Below, in pieces: positions 12,780-25,428 of a DNA stretch of 64,000 nucleotides; position 1 is the first letter of the stretch, and every line of letters starts with the position of its first letter. The stretch covers positions 77,496 through 141,495 of the forward strand of contig KV908610.1 of NCBI GenBank assembly GCA_002005505.1, read 5' to 3'. The DNA is from Botryococcus braunii. Its lineage: Eukaryota > Chlorophyta > Trebouxiophyceae. The position numbers and the translations under genes are program-made. A model generated the notes under the pieces. The model was not told the DNA's origin. It did no database searches and worked only from the letters and a program-made list of their open reading frames with translations.

Positions 12780-13423
12780 TCAACCATTAAAGGCTCCCAA
12801 ACACAGACCATAGTTTATATAGGAACAAAGTTGAGTAAGATCTGACAACAGCTGATTACATTCGACAGGATTCACCCCAACCATGCTGATAGTCTGAGGA
12901 GAAGTTCCAGCTTCACATTGTAGCAGTGCCCCCAGTGGCTCGAAGCCTTGCTGTAGAAGTAGGGGGTTGTTTAACACACCAACCTTTTGTAGAAGACCTT
13001 CGGGCCAAACATTTAAGCCAGAAAGCGATGTGAGCTGGCTGTTTCCGAATTGGCCGATGGTTAGCGTAGCGGGAGCACAGACCACGTTTGACAGGAACGA
13101 CAGGTCTGAAGTACTGACATCTGATACCAGGATATTGTCCCTAGCATACACAATACTTCTTGGAAAACCATTGAAGGAGTAGCTGAGCGGAGCGTTTCCA
13201 AAAGCACTCACTGCCAACCCGCCTGCTGTGGCATACAACAGATTGGGGAGAGTGTCAGCTATATTGATTACCGTGCCAGCGGGGGGCGATGGTAAAGGAG
13301 GTACAAGGAAGGATGGGGGCTCCAGGTTGATTGAGCCTGCACAACCCCAGAGTCTACATACTTTATGCCCTGAGAGTGCCGGTGGAGGCACACATTTACC
13401 TCCACCGTTTACCAGCCATGTGC
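12780..13423 (-). CDS. Gene B exon 9: terminal M2 module
   Basis: Acceptor GGCAG/GC. Reads TWLVNGGGKCVPPPAL, then VCRLWGCAGS, an INIADTLPNLLYA segment, the L-like core QLTSLSGLNVWPEG, NPLLLQQGFEPLGALLQC and a last pair of Cys around YINYGLCLGAFNG before the stop. The order Leu-rich strand, SLSGL, NPLL, PLG-x-LLQC is repeated in all M2 modules of the window. Confidence 0.82.
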
Positions 13424-16400
13424 CTGCCTAACATAGAATGAGAAAAGTTGATAGGACACTCCTTAGACAGTTAGGACTGGGCTTGTAGTGGACAGAAGCC
13501 CCAACCATTGACTGAGCTGCCTGCTCATCTACTTGCTGCATGTGAGTATGTGACAAACAAAGCAAATCTTGGGGGAAAGAAGTTATGTCCTGAAACATGC
13601 ATGACAAACCTTGCAGTGGCCAGGTCGTTCTTCAAACTGTCAAATGGGTGGATTTGAGAATACAAACAAAGATCGGTATGTGACATCGCATGGGAGCTCT
13701 GTCACGCGATTATATCAGAACCAAAACATCTAATTCAATCATGCTGGAAGATACGTATGTTAAACTCCGTACGATGGACCTCAGGCTTGCCCACGGAGTA
13801 AAGAGCAGCCCTTGCAAAATGGCGGGACGTACTCAGTGCTATAATGTTGCCAATCCCAATCGCGGCAAAGTATTTCTGGAAGTCAGGTGCTACGTATTGA
13901 GAAGCGTCCAAGTTCTGCACATTTGCTGCAAAAATGAAAAGATCCGCGCCGAGAACCGTGCAGTCAGTACCACCAAAAACGTTGAATGTGCAGTCGCCCA
14001 ATGGTACATCCACGTTAGCTCCTTCAAGAACCGCACAGGTCCCATCTCCCCCGTCTATCACTACAAGAACTGAATCGAGTGGATTACAATCTGCAAGCAC
14101 ACCTCAGCAGTGTTCAGAATCCATTCTTGCCAACATTACCGAAAACCTCCACACACTCGGGGCTGATACAAAATTAGCACCCCACCACTCTCAGCACATG
14201 CAGCCAGTTGGCGAAGCTCAGCCTTCTTGGACTGTACCTGAAAGAAGCTTATTTCCATTTCCCAACGTGCAGGAGGTTACAAGCCACAGGGCTCGTGCCT
14301 TTTGTCTTCTGTGCCTGGGTTTCAGGCTTATTATGCACATGGAGAGTCGCAATCAGCTTGCAACACCCCCTGCAGTTTATGGACCATCATCGTGACAATG
14401 TAATGATGCCCTAGGGGCCACCATCACACCAATGTGACCTCGGACATACTATGTGCGGCAGAATCCTACATAGGAAACCACCATCAAATATTGCGAACCA
14501 CCAACATGCCATGTGAACCTGTATTTGTTTTGGATTAACTTACAAATTGCACGGCCATCTCCAGTTCTTCATTTGAAAACATAGAATGCTGGCTCATCAC
14601 TTGTGGACACATAATCAAGGGGGTTTGCCCTTATTGCCAAGCATGGAAGGCAAAGAGCAGAAGTAGAAGCCCGCATATCCACAGAGCGCCTCAGGTGATC
14701 GTGGCACTTTCAGCAACCTTAGTAGCATTGCCAAGTAGCATTGCCAGTGCACATGCAAAGCTTATTCATCTCCTGGAGAGGAAAACACCAGCCCCAACAG
14801 AAGACAGCCTCAGCAGTGCACAGGCGAGGCCAAGCATTACGCAAGCAGAAGGCATTGACTGTCTCCACCAATCCTTCACCATTAACTCCAAGGAACGGGG
14901 GAAGAGGATCAAGGTAATGTAATGGCAGCTACCTGCAGGAGGTAAGTTCACAAATGGATCGGGTGGGCATGTAATTGGAGGCGGCGGAGGAGAGGGTGCC
15001 GGAGGAGGTGGGGACGGCTCAGGAGGAGGTGGGGGTGAGGGTGATGGTGGAGGGGGTGGCGGCGATGGGGACGGGGGAGGAGGTGGTGGCGGCGAAGGAG
15101 GTGGTGGGGATGGTTGAGGCGGAGGAGGAGGAGGTGGCGGCGGTGGGGACGGGCGAGGTGGTGTAGGAGGAGGTGGTGAGGGAGGAGGTGGGGCCGGTGG
15201 GGATGGGGGAGGAGGTGAAGGAGGCGGCGGTGGAGGGGGAAGGGGCGGGGGCGGCTTTGGAGCAGCTGGTGGGGGCGGAGGTGGAGGTGATGCACAGGAA
15301 GGGCATTGGCCTGTATTTGCAAATGCGCAGTACCTGTTCCAGCACTGTGTGTGCAAAAAGCACCGACTTCAATCTTCAGTCATAAGGAAAAGGCTACAAC
15401 TAACCATGTGGGACTGAAACCTTGGAACCCTTAGCACCTTCACACTAAGACAAGCAGCACACCCGTGCTCCTTCACAAACGATGCCGAGGTACGAACACC
15501 CTGCAAAACGACATTCTGATGAACACAATGGCTATTTCGAAGTCTTGACACAAGCAGCACCGAAACAAGATCGGGAAGGAAGCAGAATGGGGACGATGCC
15601 AAGGAGATAGGTAGAAAGAGAGGAAGCAAAGGGCAAGAAGGGGAGGGACAAAACTGTGATACATAAGGGGCCAGTAAAGGTGCATGTGGATTGTCTGAGG
15701 TTAAGGCCTCAGCAGTTGCAAGCAATACAGTTTGTCCAAAATGTTGCTTGGGAAGCCATTCCCTGAAACTTGCCAGTCACTGCAACTGCAATTGCATCTT
15801 CGATTGTGAATGCCTGTCCCTTGCACACAGGAGCATCAAGAAAATGATAGATATACATTGCTGGGCCGTTGTTGTTTGTCGCTGGGAAGAACCTTACACT
15901 GATGTTACATCCGATAACATATTACAACAGTCCGTCCAGAAACTAACACTTTCTTAGATCCAGGAAATTACATACATCCAAGAAATTTGGATCGATGGTA
16001 CATCAAGAAACTTACATTGATAGCACATCCAGGCGTCGAGATGGAAACGCCTGACAGCTGGGGGCTGGTAGTACCGCTGGGGCAGCCAGCCATGACACGG
16101 ATCTGCTGGATAGAAGAAGGGTCTGTGAGGGAATTGTTAACGGCTCTGAATGCAACTCCTGGCGAGAAGGTGGGGTAGGACAGCTTCTGGAGCCCCAGGA
16201 AGCTGGACAGCTGGCGGTTTCCAACAATGTTTACAAAGCCTGGAGGGCAAACCAGCCCCTGGAACGACAGCAAATTTTGCATTGCCGTGTTCTGAAGAAT
16301 CAGCGAGCCCAGAACCCCTCCCCCACTCGTGAAATCCTGTGTCTGGCGGATGTTGATGAGGCCTGGTAGCGCCAGCAATGCCGGGGCTGCTGGTGCAGTA

Positions 16401-19400
16401 TTTGGGTTGGCACTGCATCCGTTGCATTCCGAAACCACCAGGGCTCCTACCTGCAGAGGAAATGTCATGCTTGAGATTTTAAAAAACTGAAGGAGCAGCA
16501 AAGTAGGACCTACCATGCCTGTTCTGGTGATAAAAACATATGCAGCAAATGAGCTCTGGTATATACACTGAGATGGGCCTACAAATTTTTAGTTTCAATT
16601 TCATCTCCCCCCCCCCCATCATCCCCACATTCTCTGCCATCCACACCCGCACACACACACACACATTGCATGCATAACACAGACATCAGCCTCCACTACT
16701 TCCTTCCTTTCCTTGGAGCTGCAAAGGGAAGTCTGCTTTTCCTTACATTAGAAAAGAACGGGCAAGTGCGGTACCCGTCAGCCGATACTTGCAGTAAGAC
16801 ACGCAAGGCCCTGGAAAATTGTAGTGAGAATAAAGGAACTCACGAACCTGGGTCAGACTTCTGTAGAAGTCGGGTTGGATGTACTGCGGAACTGGTACAC
16901 TGAGTTTATGATCGACGTATATGGTGAGGGGTTGCGCAATTATGCTAGCACTTCCAATGCCCATGCCGTTCAACCATGTCTGCATTAGCTGCACGTAAGG
17001 GGTGGCTGCAGAGCGGCGACTGAAGACTAGAACCACGGATGCCTGTATAGTATCACAGACTTTGCCAAACAGGGAGGAGGTGCAGCTCACAAGCCTGGCG
17101 GTGGATCCAGACTGAAACGAGGCAGTACAAGTACCATCGCCATTGTCAATCACATAGATAAGAGTCGACTGCGTGAGGCTGCCACACACTGCATCATGAA
17201 GACATTTTGTCAGAGAACATGTGCGCAGTCACTGTTCAAGACCTGCTATCAGGAGGTATTTGCCCAAGCACTGATTAAGTAATCAAATTTTGCTCGGGGC
17301 CCTCTTTGAAACGCAAAGAGCCTTTTGGTATGCTACCTCACCTCCCTGACTCTTGTGCAGCAGAAACCTTCATCCCTCGCAGTGACCACCGTGTGAGACT
17401 CATGGTGTTTTAACCTGAGTCAAAAACGAGTTCCTGAACACTGCAGCACTTGCATTCCCAGAAAGGACGCCAAAACGAGGGTCAAGCGCAAGCAGATGGG
17501 AGCGTATGACTCAGGTGCTGATAAATGTGAACCCAAAAGGAATTTCCTGAACACCGCAAGCATTTGCATTCCCTGGAAGACCGCCAGAACAAGGGGCATG
17601 CGGGAGCAGATTAGAACACATTACTCAGGTAATCTGAACAGGGAGTAGAACCCCTCACAACCCACTAAGTGAATCCTGCTGGGAAGGACTCTTACCAACT
17701 CCCTGGAACGGAGTCCGCGCCACGCAAGATGCTGGCGGAGGAGGTGCAGGGGGTGGTGGGGGGATACTCGCCGGAGGGGGGCTGCAAGCAGCGCAAGCCC
17801 CCGTCCTGACGTAAGAACAGTACTGAGGCCAGCACTGCAACCCGGAGGATTTTTATGAGTGCATCTCTGGGCAGAAGAGAGGCCACGTGTCTGTGACTCC
17901 TGGGCGAAACGGATTCACTTCTCTATAACGAGGGAAGATTTGCAATCAGTTATGTGATTGACAGATACAGCTCTGCCTCGTGATGGAACAGGAAGGATTC
18001 TATGCTGAGGTAGAACAGGCACGATTGTGTCTTGAGATGGTACACACGTATTGGTTTTCAAGGAAAAGCAAGGTAGCAGACTGCCAAATGTCAACGCAGC
18101 TGCTGGTGTACCATCGTGCAATAAAATAAAGCCCATTTAGAGCCCAAACATAAATAAATAATATATTTTAAATGGGCTTTAATGGGCAATCCAAGACCTG
18201 CTGATGATGACGCAGCAGCTGGTGTACAAGACAGAGTGAGCAAGCGAGGACTCATCTATTGCAAAACCTGAACTGCTTCAGCATTGTAACGCACTGTATT
18301 TTAATGCGCCCAAGTAATGAAGCATTCCTCAATTTGGCTGCAAGCCAGGGCCCTTCTTTTTAAGGGTAAAGTAGGGGAGGACAACAAAGGCAATAGAACC
18401 CGAAGCTATTCTGCTTGGAGGCAAAAGAAGCTTGTTTGATGTACAAATCAGAGACAGCAGAGTGTGGCGCACAGAAGCGAGGCACTGTGTAGTCTGAATG
18501 GCTATCTGGGATGTCAGGGGACTGACGCTCCCTGCAGCGACGCATCCTGCAAGCGGCAGCAGTGCAGATACCGAGGATGGAGAGGTCAAGAGGGGATTCC
18601 TCTGGATCTGCACAGTGGGACCTGGCCTCAGGGTGGTGTTCAGCTGAACCAAACCATTGAGAGAAGTGAGCTGGCGGTTGTCTAGGATAATGAGAAGCCC
18701 CGGCGAGCAGAGAAGGTTTGGCAGGGTCGGCACAAAGGTCGGAAAGGCAGTCCCTTGCACAATCACTGAAGTTGGTCCCGAGTTCCTTGTAGCCCAGTTC
18801 CAGAACTGGCGCATCCTGGTCAATCCTGGCAGGGAAACCAAGGCTGATGGTCCGGTGGGTCTGGTGTTGGGAGAAGTCACACAATTTTGACATTCCAGGA
18901 CGACGATTGCAGACGCAAGGGTCAGGCTGCTGAAAAAGTTAGGACTTATAGATGGTGGGATAGGAAGTGGTGTGTGGTCCACGTAGACTGTCAAGGAACC
19001 AGTTAAGGCCTGAATGTTTCCGACCCCCAACTTAGACAGCCACAGTTGGATGTTGTTTGTGGTGAAAGAGGCAGAGACCCGTCGGATTTGGACCAGCACA
19101 GTCGACATGTATAGAAAAGTGCAGGTTTTCCCATAAAGGTATTGGATGGGACTGGACGGAGTTAGGCTGCCTGATTTGGTGGTACCGCCTATGATTGCCA
19201 CATAAGCTGCTGTGCTGTCACCATTGTCCCGCAACGTCAGACTGTCTTGGACTGTTGCAGGATCTGCAGTACTATTGCACCCTACATCCAAGGGGAGCCT
19301 GGGTTACATATGCATATTGCAGCTCGCTCATAAACATATTCCCATAGTGCAAGCAATGGCGTGCCACCCTACTTCCTCATTACCCCAAAACAACAAGATT

Positions 19401-19941
19401 GTTCGTGTCAAACATGGCCAGGCAGACAGTTTGACCAGCAGCGTCATTTTGGGAGCCCCATGTCATATATCACATGCACATGCAGCCCCTATACGCGTAC
19501 AATTCCATGTTGTTCAGGGCCCTGAACTAGTTCGAGGCAGCAGCGCCACAGTGCTGACCACGATACAAAAAAATCATGGTTTGGACAGACTTACATTCAG
19601 ATACCGGTATTGATCCTATGACTCCAAGTGGAGAGGTACATATCCTGTGCAGGCACTTGGATGTGTCAGGAGTTCTTGCGACGATGCACCATTGCACAGG
19701 GTGTAGTCCGACGAGCAACGTCGACGTGCTAGATTACTAGCGTGCGTGCTCATCAAAAGATATATTCATTCTGTCGGGGTACTTACGACGCAGAGGCCGT
19801 TTGCGCAACTTGTAGCCCGTCATAGCTATCGAGAGTTTGTGGCGCAGACATGCCAAATGAGTCAACAGTTGGCATCAGTTCAGCATAAATCCCTTTTCGA
19901 AAAGCCATAAGAAGCCATACCAGCTGCATTAGCCAAGGGAC
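12780..19941 (-). CDS. Gene B: nine-exon modular Cys/Pro-rich secreted protein, intact
   Basis: Exons in transcription order: 19787-19941, 19595-19644, 18473-19281, 17696-17834, 16848-17188, 16016-16450, 14933-15344, 13833-14090, 12780-13423 (stop TGA at 12780-12782). Total 3243 nt, exactly 1081 codons, with no internal stop. Residues approximately: 1-22 hydrophobic signal-like segment; 69-338 first M1-M2 pair; 339-384 CW-x2-YC short Pro linker; 385-643 second M1-M2 pair; 644-780 CW-x2-YC lead and PPPPSPPPP linker; 781-866 third M1 with a GDGTC motif and PDFQKYF; 867-1080 terminal M2. Intron phases run 2,1,0,1,0,0,1,1. The first exon has no ATG and probably follows a short unrecognised exon. 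It is a sister of gene A, 9 kb away. Function is not known; secretion and a wall or surface role are inferred from the N-terminus, Cys content and Pro-rich linkers. Confidence 0.8.
14933..15344 (-). CDS. Gene B exon 7: Cys lead and poly-Pro linker
   Basis: C-W-N-R-Y-C and TGQCPSC, followed by about 100 residues of PPPPSPPPP and PPAPPPP, closing with ITCPPDPFVNLPPAG at a phase-1 donor (GTAGCT). It is 129 bp shorter than the gene A exon. The opposite strand reads as an open Gly/Val/Glu-rich frame, which is only the shadow of the Pro codons. Confidence 0.82.
18473..19281 (-). CDS. Gene B exon 3: unsplit first M1-M2 pair
   Basis: 269 codons. The M1 part (WCNSTADP...RDNGDST...) is the most diverged of the family: GDST replaces GDGTC and the PDFQKY motif is missing. 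The M2 part has YVDHTPLPIPPSISP, an ECQNC pair, the L-like segment LLIILDNRQLTSLNGLVQL and a final Cys before the GTGCGC donor. In every other family member an intron falls inside or close to the M1-M2 boundary; here none does. Confidence 0.8.
19787..19941 (-). CDS. Gene B exon 1: signal-like N-terminus
   Basis: Begins after CTTACAG with VPWLMQLVWLLMAF and then an acidic, polar stretch (DSFGMSAPQTLDSYDG), ending in phase 2 at GTAAGT. The hydrophobic core followed by AE suggests a signal peptide. Gene A (10619-10773) is nearly identical and relic F (about 23905-24060) is a diverged third copy. No Met precedes the hydrophobic core in frame, so the initiator must come from an upstream exon. Confidence 0.7.
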
Positions 19942-20644
19942 CTGTAAGAGGAACACAGGAATGGCACCAGTGCGTCACAGGGTCAGCAGAGCACGACGGT
20001 GGACCCCATCCACACTTTCCCAAACAATTCTTAAAATTTCCAGACAGCAAATCATTGGTTTACAACAATTCAACCCAGCACCGTCATGAGCGCACCTTGG
20101 GCAAGCGAGGTACTCTCCACATCCTTCACCGTCCGAGGATACGCCCAGGGTCTATTCCATAACTCAAAGCAACACCAAGAGACTCATAAGTCGAATTTGT
20201 GAATTCTTGTTAAACGTGGTGGAAACCTGCGTGATTAAATGTGGGTACATCGTCATGGCTTCCCCTTGAAAAGGGCAACAGCTGGCCCAGGATCTACTGA
20301 GAGAAAGCATGTTCAGCTGCAGAATCCTGTTGGGTGTAAAAAAAGTCATTAGTAAAGCCTCGTCGAAAAGTCCGAGGCCGGAATCCGGATGTCCTACCCA
20401 TCGGTCTCCCGTACACCGGATGGGACTCTCGTGATCTTCCTTTTCCTATGGGACTCTCGTGTGCTGGACTGTCCAGCCTGGACAGTAGCGCACTGCAGAA
20501 AGACCAATGCTCCAACGGCCCCAATGTTTCAAGCTACTGGTTACGCCCGGCGAGCAGCCAGTTGGGCGACCTACAGCAATAATAAAACTGAACCGACGCG
20601 TGTCAAAATATTCCTCCACATCTTCTTGTGCGATTGTAGGTCTG

Positions 20645-20670
20645 GTTCAGAAGCCCCGGGGCTTCTGAAC
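20645..20670. repeat. 26-bp perfect palindrome
   Basis: The sequence gttcagaagcccc and its exact complement meet at position 20657/20658. Such a stem could be a foldback remnant or a transcript hairpin; the flanks do not identify a gene. Confidence 0.85.
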
Positions 20671-20929
20671 TAGGGCCCTGGAGTCTTTTCAATAAAGCCA
20701 ACGCGCGTGTCAGAATGCCTACCCCACCCGCTACGAAGTGCTGCAGATTGACGGCAGTGAGGGGTAACGAGTTAAAGATGTCGATGTAAAGGTCGCCACC
20801 CATGGAGGCGGAAATCTACACGACGGAGCTCGTGGCCAGGGACAGGGGTGGGAAAGGCTGGTTCCCGGGTGACACACCTTCTTTCTGCTTTCTTTTTCCT
20901 ATGGTTGGGAAGTCCATACTGGAAATGTA

Positions 20930-21150
20930 ATCCGAATGCGCAATTGTAACGACTCTATCCTATTCCGACAACGAATCTATCTTATTCCGAATGCGTAATT
21001 GTAACAACTCTATCCTATTCCGACTGCGAATCTATCTTATTCTGAATGCGCAATTGTAACGACTCTATCCTATTCCGACTACGAATATATCTTCTTTTGA
21101 ATATGCGATTGCAACGACTCTATCCTATTTCGACTACGAAACTATCTTAG
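20930..21150. repeat. 55-bp tandem repeat, 4 units
   Basis: Units contain attgtaacgactctatccta and begin at about 20943, 20998, 21053 and 21109. Divergence increases toward the right end. Confidence 0.85.
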
Positions 21151-21273
21151 AACGCTGTACACCGGTCTAAGATACACAGGCCACATGTGGCTGGGCCCTC
21201 AACGATGGGGAACGGACTGGCTGCAAGCCCTGATCAGGGATCAGGATTCATGAATGACTGGGCAAAGGATGAC

Positions 21274-21280
21274 CGTGTGT

Positions 21281-21353
<73 letters not shown>
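21274..21353. repeat. (GT)n tract
   Basis: About 80 bp of GT dinucleotide with a single gtatgt interruption near its left end. Confidence 0.95.
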
Positions 21354-21357
<4 letters not shown>

Positions 21358-22144
21358 CTTGCCTGGCTTCAAGTAGAAACCTTCTTTTAAAAGTGTAGTG
21401 GCTTCGGGGATCCGGAGTGAACGACCAGGAACGGGCAAAAGGTCGTCAGGTATACCCTAGGTGACTTGAGAATCGGGAGATTCCCCTTTCGCTGCCTCTG
21501 TCAGCTGGTGGGCTTGGGGTTACCCGGGGGCGTATATACAATGCCCTTCCCTACTCTAGAAGTTCTTATTTGCAAATGTCAATGGCATCGGTTTTTGCAT
21601 CCGTCGGTACTGCAGCTGCAGGACGAGGTGTTGGGGGAATGGGAGGTGCCACTACCTTCGACAGTACTGCCGCTACCTTCCTCAGAACTAGTGGTGTATA
21701 TGAGGGACGGTATTGTGCGCTGGGTATGGCCATACACGGAAATTAAAATCTATGGGTTTCTCCCCAATTTGTGATTCTGTGGTACACGACGGATCCGGAG
21801 GTGCTCTTCGGTCAACGTTAGACTATACGTGCTCTTCTTACTGCACACGTCAGAGTGCTTTACTTGCCGTTCCAGCGCATGCATGGACGAGACCGTCTTC
21901 CAGTGTCGCGGGTTCTGCTGCACGGCTGTACGCACTTGAATGGCTGCAGGCACTTCCTGTGGCTCGCTTGGGTCAATCCACATACGTCGGCAATTGACAT
22001 TTGATGCGGGTGAAATATCGTCTTCTATCAACCCCATTTACTGGTATCTCCCTCAGGGTACCCCGGCCACTTGTCAGTATAAACCAAAGGGGAGACCATA
22101 TGGTGTAATGCCTTGTGGGTAATATATTGGGGATCCCCGTGGAC

Positions 22145-22975
22145 GTCCCCGGCCTATCCTGCTGGACCAGTGGTGGTACCAATTGTTGGGCCTAGGCCTG
22201 TTGTGCTGGACCAGTGGTGGTACCAATTGTTGGGCCTAGGCCTGTTCTGCTGGACCAGTGATGGTACCAATTGTTGGGCCTAGGCCTGTTCTGCTGGGCG
22301 AGTGGTGGTACCAATTGTTGGGCCTAGGCCTGTTCTTCTGGACCAGTGGTGGTACCAATTGTTGGGGCCTAGGCCTGTTCTGCTGGACCAGTGATGGTAC
22401 CAATTGTTGGGCCTAGGCCTGTTCTGCTGGACGAGTGGTGGTACCAATTGTGGGGCCTAGGCCTGTTCTTCTGGACCAGTGATGGTACCAATTGTTGGGC
22501 CTAGGCCTGTTCTGCTGGACTAGTGCTGGTACCAATTGTTGGGGCCTAGGCCTGTTCTGCTGGACCAGTGGTGGTACCAATTGTTGGGGCCTAGGCCTAT
22601 TCTGCTGGACCAGTGATGGTACCAATTGTTGGGGCCTAGGCCTGTTCTGCTGGACCAGTGGTGGTACCAATTGTTGGGGCCTAGGCCTATTCTGCTGGAC
22701 CAGTGATGGTACCAATTGTTGGGGCCTAGGCCTGTTCTGCTGGACCAGTGGTGGTACCAATTGTTGGGGCCTAGGCCTATTCTGCTGGACCAGTGATGGT
22801 ACCAATTGTTGGGGCCTATGCCTGTTCTGCTGGACCAGTGGTGGTACCAATTGTTGGGCCTAGGCCTGTTCTGCTGGACCAGTGATGGTACCAATTGTTG
22901 GGGCCTAGGCCTGTTCTGCTGGACCAGTGGTGGTACGTACCAATTGTTACCCCATGGGTACTGGCCACTGGCCAG
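22145..22975. repeat. 44/45-bp minisatellite, about 18 units, with 90-bp higher-order pattern
   Basis: Each unit includes the perfect palindrome ggcctaggcc and the sequence ggtaccaattg. From about 22570 onward two variants alternate strictly (ggcctgttctg with accagtggtgg, and ggcctattctg with accagtgatgg), so the recent amplification unit is about 90 bp. The 45-bp period leaves frames open on both strands, which explains the long repetitive reading frames here; I do not regard them as genes. Confidence 0.92.
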
Positions 22976-23400
22976 CTATGGCTGGTTCTGCTGGCCAGTG
23001 GTACCAATTGGCAACTTGCAAGGAAGGCACCAGGTGAATATGTTTAACTCCACAGGATCCTGGACCTGTACAATAAAAGTACATACCGCAGTGGCGGGGC
23101 CTTTTACAAAGGCATTAAAAGGTGCAGCGGCTGGCAGCACTATAGTGTCCACTGAAAAAATGTGTCAACTGCCGGCCATGCTGGTAATTTAAATACAATA
23201 TAGTACCAACTTTATTGTACCGCACAAATGTTTATTGTCACTTAAGGCGGTGTGCAGATCCAACTCATGAGGTGCTGATCAGGAATGTTTACGTTGACCA
23301 TCGTCAAAGCGAAACAGCTATGTCTGTACCGACATGGGAACGTTCCGGTTAACCCCAAACGGATAACCCCAGATAGCTAAATAGCATAAACGCTACTTTA

Positions 23401-23410
23401 CACACACACA

Positions 23411-23492
<82 letters not shown>
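23401..23492. repeat. (CA)n tract
   Basis: About 90 bp of CA with an early cagaca interruption. Confidence 0.95.
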
Positions 23493-23495
<3 letters not shown>

Positions 23496-23699
23496 CATTA
23501 AAATATTTGTGCTCCATTCAGGGGCCAAATTTGGCCACTGAATTTTAAATTGCGCGTGTTTCTTCCAGCATTTACCCTCACAATTCAAGTCCTCAATTCT
23601 AACCAGCACTAGTGTACGTCGTGTTGGTTTGAACGTCAATGGCGTCCGTTTGGCTTCCCACAACGAAGTCCAGCACAATGAGACCCTCAACCGCTGTTA

Positions 23700-24430
23700 A
23701 ACAGTGTGCAACCATATCTCAGCTGTGCTCAGAATTCATTATTGCCAACGATGTCCAAAACCTCTACACACTGGTGGTGTCAGCTGGTACCACATGCATG
23801 GGGGTGCGTTGTGTGCTGCATTGGCACTCCACCACTCTCAGCACATGCATGTGCAGGCCAGTGGTCGATTCTCAGCCTTCTTGGACTGCTCCAGAAAGAC
23901 CCATTTCCGCAATTTGCACCGCGTCATAACTATCGCGAGACATGCCAAAAGAGTTCTGGGTGTAACTAAAAGAGTCAGCGGTTGGCGTCAGTTCAGCGGA
24001 AATCCCTTTTTGAAAACCCGTGATAAGGCGTACTAGTAGTATCAGCCAAAGAACCTGTGAGAGGGACACACGAATGCCACCTTGTCCAGTCGCTCACAGA
24101 GTCAGCAGAGCAGCGCTGCGCAGGTCCATGGACCCTGCGCAGGTCCATGGACCCTCATCAGCAGATTTTCAAACGATTGCAACAATTAGAAGACCACATA
24201 GCACTGTTTGCAACAACTGAATCCAGCACGGTCATGAGCACACCTTGGGCAAGCGAAGTACCTTCAACATCCTTCACCGCCCTAGGACACGCCCAGGGCC
24301 TTGTAGCATAACTCAAAGGAAAACAAAGCTCATGAGTCAAGTTTGCGAACTCTTGATGAAGGTGGCGAAAACCTGCTCATAGTTGTGGGTTCATCGTCAT
24401 GAGTTCCCCTTGTAAAAGGCAACAGGCGGC
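23700..24430 (-). pseudogene. Relic F: deleted family gene
   Basis: Two pieces of an A/B-like gene lie side by side. 23700-23905 matches the intron just upstream of the third M1 exon of A (about 4650-4800), and 23905-24430 matches exon 1 and the 5' flank (10600-11135 of A). Everything between is missing, as if an internal deletion had removed exons 2-7. Part of exon 1 is still open (VLWLILLVRLITGFQKG then ELTPTADSF). Exon 8 and exon 9 equivalents are absent. Confidence 0.75.
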
Positions 24431-25428
24431 CCAGGATTTGCACTGAGACTGCAGTCCAGCTGGTGCAGGTCCGAGACCTTGTCGGCGAGAAGGTCTCGGC
24501 GAGACAGTAGAGTTACAGACTTGCTCCTTGCAAATGTGAAATGTATCAGATTTGCTCCTCGGGCATAGTGTGTGCAATCGTTGTGTAATGTGTACCATTT
24601 CGACAGAGTGTGTTTTGAAAACACTGGTGCCACGTTTCTGGCATCCCTTGAACTTTTCTATACTTGAGCTTGTCACTGTATCTCTTTAGCTGATAGGAAA
24701 TATGCAACTCGCAAGAGATGCAGTACATATATAATAGTACTTTAAAGAAAATTTTGTCTATACATAACCAAATATAACCAGCTGGATTAAATGTATAAGT
24801 TACACTATATACAAATAAATAATCAGCTGGATTAAACGTGTATAACAAAAAACCTGGACTGACACAGTTCAAGAAGACAGGACAGATCTGTGTCAGTCCA
24901 GGTGTTTTCTTACATTAAGTGGCTCCAGAGCCAATTACGATGCTTTAAAACGTGTTACAAGTTTGGAATACTCAGAAATCTCTAGAGCATATGCTATTGA
25001 GCCATGAAGAGATATCTAAAGCAGGCCAGGTGGGACACATGAATTACGTACACATGCATGCATATCTATGTATGCATACATGTATGCATATGCATGCATA
25101 TCTGGGTGATGATCGTCTCGCCCCCTGCCTTCAGTTCTGCTGAATATGACTTCATGTTTTCAGCACTTATCGTTAAATTGTTTATAAACACAATGGACGC
25201 CTAGGCAAATAGGTGAAACACAGTATTGGCCTTCTAGGAATCTTAGATATTGAATATCAGAAGAATTCCTCGGGCCCTAGAAGGGTCATAAAGACTATGT
25301 ATATCTTGCCTAGGCCTGCACGGTAGAAAATTAAATATGGTGCTTGCAAAGGTCCTTCTAGAACACATGTGTGCACAGTGATATGATTGGAGACTCCCCT
25401 ACTCCTAGACGTCTTCCTCTTCGATATA

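Noticed and set aside
22413..22894. Repetitive open frames of 120-145 residues in the 44/45-bp minisatellite
   Set aside because: They come from the 45-bp period being divisible by three. Frames are open on both strands, and 44-bp units break them elsewhere.
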